From positions 28,410,001-28,474,000 of the forward strand of contig NC_092341.1 in the NCBI RefSeq assembly GCF_046630445.1: a DNA stretch of 64,000 nt, read 5' to 3'. The notes beneath the pieces were generated by a model that had not been told where the DNA came from, did no database searches, and saw only the letters and a program-made list of their open reading frames with translations. Position numbers and translations under genes: made by a program. This DNA comes from Rutidosis leptorrhynchoides (lineage: Eukaryota; Streptophyta; Magnoliopsida; Asterales; Asteraceae). How positions within the stretch are numbered: position 1 is the first letter of the stretch; every line of letters begins with the position of its first letter. This document shows positions 60,175 to 64,000 of the stretch, in pieces.

Positions 60175-62128
60175 GATGATAAAATAAATATTATCAATAA
60201 AAATGATAAAAAAAAATAATGATATACCATATCATGAGGTCATCATTATCATCATAATATCATCCGTCGTTATGGTTCCTCATCATCATAACATTCATAA
60301 CCATCCTCATCATCGTATCCGATTAAACATATTCATCCTTATTATAATCTTTTAACAATACCACCATAACCTAATCACCATTATCATCTATTCGTCATCT
60401 CCTATCGTGACACAATAATAATCATCTATTCATCATGCTAACTCGCCATCATGGATTCATCACCATCATCATTCCCATTCTCATATGATATCATCATCAT
60501 ACAATAATACTACCTTCAAAAAAAATAATAATAATGTGTGTTCTTGTTTTAGTCCATGATTACCCCGGCCCAATAGACCCATCGGCCCAACAACAATTTC
60601 CTAAGCCCAATCATTCACAAGCCTAAACCCCCATTTGTTAAATCATGTCGGCAGTAAAAAAAAATAAAATAAATGAAACCGTAGTCATCAATAGTCATAT
60701 TCGATATTCTTCAACTTATTATCATGATCTAAGTATTATCTAATTATCATCATCATTCTTAATCATAACCTCATCCTTATTAATCTTATACCATCGCCAT
60801 TATCTTCAACCTCACCATCATTCACTTCACTATTCATTATCATCATCGAGCAACATCGTTAATATATCACCATCTTCATCTTATTTTGCATCGCGACTTT
60901 AAAAAAAAAAATACTACAACAGCATCATCGTTACAGAAATAGAAAGAGAGAAAAAAAAATGACAGTCAACAAAACTAATTTCGGTCATTATCATTACCAT
61001 CATCATAGCATAATCGTCGTTTCCGTAATATCACCACCATCGTTTTATTCATTACTGTAACAGAACACAAAGAGATCAGCAGTAGTAGCTTCTACGTTGA
61101 CAGTGGTGATGGGTTACGGTTTGAAAGGAAAACCATAATTAAATAGTTGTTGATGGTGGTTGTGTGATGGTGGATCGGTGGCCGTGAGGTTGGAAGGGCG
61201 GCGGGTGTTCATTGTGATGGTGGTGGTGGGCTACCGATGGAGAAGAAGGAGAAGAAAACTAGGTGAAAGTGTATGTATCATCTCATATATCTATATGTAT
61301 TTATATTGAAAAAGAATTCTTATAATATATAATATAAATATAAATATAAATATAATATATTAATAATTATAATTATAATTATAATATAAACAATAAAAGA
61401 AAAAAAAAATAATTATAGCAGTCTCCTAACTATTTCCACCGACACTTCATATGGGTATTATATCGTGGTTTATTGCTAAACAGTTAAAATATAAGATTGT
61501 TCCTAAAAATCTCAAAATTTTAAATTAAGACCACTGATTTATTTTGGTCATTATGGTATAAAATTCAAGCATTAACTATTAAATAAAAATTATATTAATT
61601 ATTCACTCTCAACCCCAAGTAAAATATGAAAAGTTTTAAAATTTAACAAATAGCTCATAAATACATTTTTACTAAGTTTATAATTAATAGAACTCATTTT
61701 CGGATCACCGTTTATTTTAAAATCATATAAGTTTGAATTTAGTTTGCTTAATATCAATCGGAACATCAAACGAGTATTACAATCATTTAATATTTATTTT
61801 TACTATACTTTCTTTATATATAGTTATGTTGTAAATAATAATTATTAATATATTCTATTTTTATTTTATTTTACATAATTCGTTTTAATAACAACAACAT
61901 ATAATATTTTGAATTATATTTCCAATTATTATTTATATATATATATTCACACATAACTATTTACAAATAGTGGTTCGTGAATCGTCGGGATTGGTCGAAG
62001 GTCAATTAAATATATCCAAACAGTTCAAAAATTTTGAGTTTCAACATTGTAGACTTTGCTTATCGTGTCGAAATCATATAAAGATTTAGTTTAAATTTGT
62101 TCGAAAATTTCCGAGCCGTCACATGTGA

Positions 62129-64000
62129 TGCACGACTGATGTTCCTATTCACAACTAATCACTGTCGCCTCAACCCCAATGTATCGTCTTTCGCAATTCT
62201 TTCACTCATTGTGAGCTTTTTGTTGTTTGATGTTAAAATGCTCCCTTTTGTTGTTGTTTTAAAGTGATTTAATTTTCTTTAGTTGTTTGATTATAAAGTG
62301 ATTTATGTTTTGAAAAAAATAAGGTTCTTATTATACATACAGTAAGTGATCTTAGAATTTGAATATGGTTATGTATCTGCAATTTGACAATCTCTAATTG
62401 TTGGTGTATTTATCTCTTTGTGTTTTTTTGTTTTTGTTTTTTTTTTATTGTAAGTTGAGATTTAATATAAGTTTTTTTTTTTTAAGAATGCTAATTTTGA
62501 TTGCACAGTAAGTGTTTGATAAAATGATTGAATGACTAAAAAGAAAAGCTTTAAGGTGTCCTTATCTTGTCTCAGATTCCAAATAGGTTCCTCTTCTATT
62601 CAATTGATTAAAGTAGGGTGGTACATGTGTTTCTACATTTCAGAAGTTATCTTTGGAAGAGGCTAATGAGAGAAGTGGAATGTAAAGAGAAACCAACACC
62701 AAGAGCAAAAGAGGAAGCTGGTTTAAGTATAGTTTAGATGCTGCTGCTAAGGTGGATGAGTTTTAAGAAGGCACCATACACTGCAAAGGAACAAATGAAA
62801 AGGTACCAAAATATTTTTCTTTGTGTTTTCTTTATATGAAATTTGAATTAATAAGATATCTACATTCAGTGTTATTTGTGTGAGAAACTAATTGAACTTC
62901 TGGTATGTCCTCAACAGTGTTTTGTATATAAGATGGTTGCAATTATATGTATGCATATATTATTTGGTTTATAGATAGTAGGACTTTTTGTATGTTTATA
63001 ATTCATTTTTCCAAAGTGAATATATGTTGTAGGTTTGAGATTATCGAACATGTTGGATTTTATTTTTTGTTTGGTTTGCTGGTCATGATAGTTATTTTTT
63101 GACTCTTCAGGTAAGTCTCATTCATAACTTCTTATTTATGAATTTATTTTTTTGTAAGCAACTAGGGCAGGGTATCTCAGTACCTATACTACTAACTGAA
63201 AGTTATCAGTCGGGCTGGTTAGTAACATAAAAAAATGGTTATCCACAAACACTTCAAGTTTTTTATTTTCATGAATTTTAATAATGATAAGTAATGTTGT
63301 AAGTAAGAATGTAATAAATTTTATCCAGCGTTTTATAATAATGAAATGGATGAGGAGCTTTTATGTATATTGAATACATTTTAGGTTAACTTTTGATCTG
63401 TTTGGACCGTTTGACGTTTTAATTAATTTAAGAATTTGACCCGTTGGAGGCAAACGTATACGTAAATTTAAATGTTTATCCATACATGGGTTGAAATTGT
63501 CACCTCTCGACAAGTCTGAAACTGAATTATGTAAGCTTTGGCCCCCTTAAACCCTTCCTTTTGTCAATGTGTTTGTCTATATTCAGTGATTATGTATCAT
63601 AACATGTGGGAAGCAGAAAATCCTTGCAAGAGTTAGGTACACTTAATAACCGATAATTTGGGCATAGTAGTACATAGTAACATCAGTATACACATATCTA
63701 TAATCATCTGCTTAGGTGATTATAAATCAATACTAATGTGTGTGTGTGTTTTAAGTTTCAACTAGTGTGGTACTGAAAATAGAGTTTTATGGTTTTACTA
63801 GTCTTTAGAGTTTGATTTGTCATGAAGAATATAAACTTATAATTAAATTTTTGTTTTTGTTACAGAGTAAGTTGTTTGATTTTCGTATTTGATTGTGGTG
63901 GATTGTATGGTACTAAATAAAATTGAATGATCTTTCGTTTTTTTTCCTCTCATGTTAAGCTTCTAAAGTGATATTCTGATTGTAACCTTATTATAGGTGG
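62129..64000. other. T-rich, intron-like region without a recognisable gene
   Basis: No long frame is seen. T-rich stretches with splice-like junctions alternate with short purine-rich blocks. One block (62644-62802) is flanked by TTTCAG and GGTACC-type junctions. It could be a transcribed non-coding gene, a decayed gene or intron sequence of a gene beyond the window. Confidence 0.35.
62644..62802 (+). other. Exon-like block of unknown identity
   Basis: 159 bp, purine-rich, preceded by a T-rich tract ending CAG and followed by GT at 62803. All three frames contain a stop, so if it is an exon it belongs to a non-coding or decayed transcript. Protein-like scraps such as KEKPTPRAKEEAGLSI are not recognised. 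Confidence 0.25.

Larger units (their letters stand above)
58676..62123 (-). mobile_element. Solo LTR, TGTGACGACCCGG family, minus orientation
   Basis: On the minus strand it starts TGTGACGGCTCGGAAATTTTCGAACAAATTTAAAC-like (right end 62123) and ends GGGGCATTTCA (58676). The 5-bp target duplication TGTGA is perfect (58671-58675, 62124-62128). It is 3448 bp without an interior. It contains its own minisatellite (59281-59470), a (TA)n tract (59793-59883) and an (AAT)n tract (60113-60172). Confidence 0.88.

Noticed and set aside
60007-60230. Frames with poly-Asn and poly-Leu
   Set aside because: Translation of the (AAT)n run inside a solo LTR.

Overview
The window is repeat-rich nuclear DNA from a eudicot plant. 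The kinds of Ty1/copia and Ty3/gypsy elements, and the familiar look of several LTR ends (TGTGACGACCCGG, TGTAACATCCC), make me think of the daisy family (Asteraceae). That family placement is inference from recognition, not proof. I see one intact host gene, one broken copy of it and a few unrecognised coding-like scraps. Nearly everything else is transposable elements, often inserted into one another, plus (TA)n and (AAT)n microsatellites.

Layout. 1-~3570: 3' part of a decayed Ty3/gypsy chromovirus and its LTR. 3931-6812 and 12331-16678: two copies of a host segment carrying a CBL-interacting protein kinase gene (CIPK25/CIPK5 type). The right copy is intact (two exons, 447 aa, minus strand) and the left copy is a pseudogene. 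Between them (6813-12329) lies an old minus-strand LTR-like block split by a solo LTR (7850-10682). Each duplicate serves as an empty site for the other: a Tourist-like MITE (4525-4926) is only in the left copy, and a Helitron (12561-13411, TC...CTAG, A^T target) only in the right. 17346-19285 is Helitron-like, with a textbook 3' hairpin.

20257-30295 is a whole-looking, very young Sirevirus-type Ty1/copia element (TSD TATAT, one mismatch seen between its 456-bp LTRs) with gag, pol and a third 1037-aa frame behind a promoter-like leader. 30708-33603 is a three-layer nest: Helitron, then hAT-like MITE, then solo LTR. 34341-40273 is a second whole-looking young Ty1/copia element on the minus strand (TSD AATTG, no LTR difference seen). 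40687-43913 is a decayed Ty1/copia copy split by a TG...CA solo LTR. 44157-57273 is a hAT-like MITE (8-bp TSD GTTAATAC) that received a 12.7-kb non-autonomous LTR element (44547-57245), one LTR of which later received a foldback MITE with telomere-like arms. 58676-62123 is another solo LTR. The rest, to 64000, is AT-rich with at most fragmentary exon-like signals.

One LTR family (TGTGACGACCCGG...CA) accounts for four insertions (7850-10682, 31292-33332, 44547-57245, 58676-62123), each with a 5-bp target duplication. Boundaries were read by eye from terminal motifs, target duplications and empty sites. No alignments or searches were run.
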